The translations under genes were made by a program, and so were the position numbers. This document shows, one piece after another, positions 12,072-12,119 of a stretch of DNA of 12,119 bases (its first letter is position 1; every line of letters starts with the position of its first letter). The stretch is from positions 1-12,119 of the forward strand of contig CANRNA010000032.1 of the NCBI GenBank assembly GCA_947631805.1, written 5' to 3'. Source of the DNA: an uncultured Oscillospiraceae bacterium. GTDB taxonomy: Bacteria > Bacillota > Clostridia > Oscillospirales > Oscillospiraceae. The notes beneath the pieces were generated by a model, which worked only from the letters and a program-made list of their open reading frames with translations, searched no databases and was not told the DNA's origin.

Positions 12072-12119
12072 TCCTCTTGCATCAGTTCGTAGATAGGGAT
12101 GATGCCCACAAAGTCATAG
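12062..12119 (-). CDS. C-terminal end of an unidentified gene (5' end outside window)
   Basis: On the minus strand the last 18 codons of an open frame read YDFVGIIPIYELMQEEMA and then TGA (12062-12064). The mix of hydrophobic and acidic residues looks coding, and a terminator-like hairpin lies about 45 nt downstream. It is too short to assign a family; it could also be chance reading. Confidence 0.4.
   Translation of the reverse strand, partial: YDFVGIIPIYELMQEEMA

Overview
The window looks like a chromosomal segment from a GC-rich, monoderm gut Clostridia, most likely an Oscillospiraceae-type genome (Flavonifractor/Lawsonibacter/Oscillibacter-like). This is an inference from four things: strong GC bias at third codon positions, strict GGAGG Shine-Dalgarno sites, Gram-positive-style lipoprotein and signal peptides with PTAE-type linkers, and the protein families present. 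No rRNA, tRNA, insertion sequence, phage gene or CRISPR array was seen.

Layout. (1) 1-1520, plus strand: the 3' end of trmB (tRNA m7G46 methyltransferase), overlapping by ATGA with a membrane acyltransferase-3 gene. (2) 1522-1574: a 24-bp-stem bidirectional terminator between convergent genes. (3) 5573-1576, minus strand: a two-gene operon of an MMPL/RND-type exporter and a secreted protein rich in Leu/Gly heptad repeats, with its own sigma-A-type promoter at 5619-5647. (4) 9256-5682, minus strand: a corrinoid-uptake operon with a consensus promoter, a cobalamin riboswitch, an intrinsic terminator, then a substrate-binding protein, a FecCD/BtuC permease, a BtuD-type ATPase and a short PduO-fold adenosyltransferase homologue that lacks the usual N-terminal ATP loop. 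(5) 9290-9324: a terminator, then 9965-9345, minus strand, a lipoprotein of unknown function with a PTAE-repeat linker. (6) 11939-10110, minus strand: a two-gene unit of a small XRE-like helix-turn-helix protein and a membrane-anchored Hanks-type Ser/Thr kinase with an outward-facing domain. (7) 12119-11993: the last 18 codons of an unidentified minus-strand gene and its probable terminator.

How the genes work together. The B12 block is a complete circuit. When corrinoid is scarce the riboswitch should let transcription pass the terminator and the importer is made; when corrinoid is plentiful, transcription should stop before btuF. The last gene of that operon is the most intriguing item: it has the PduO fold signature but appears to have lost the ATP-binding loop and several catalytic positions, so it may handle or sense corrinoid rather than adenosylate it. 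The HTH-kinase pair and the MMPL-heptad pair are each tightly coupled by overlapping start and stop codons and probably act as units, but their substrates and signals cannot be read from the sequence.
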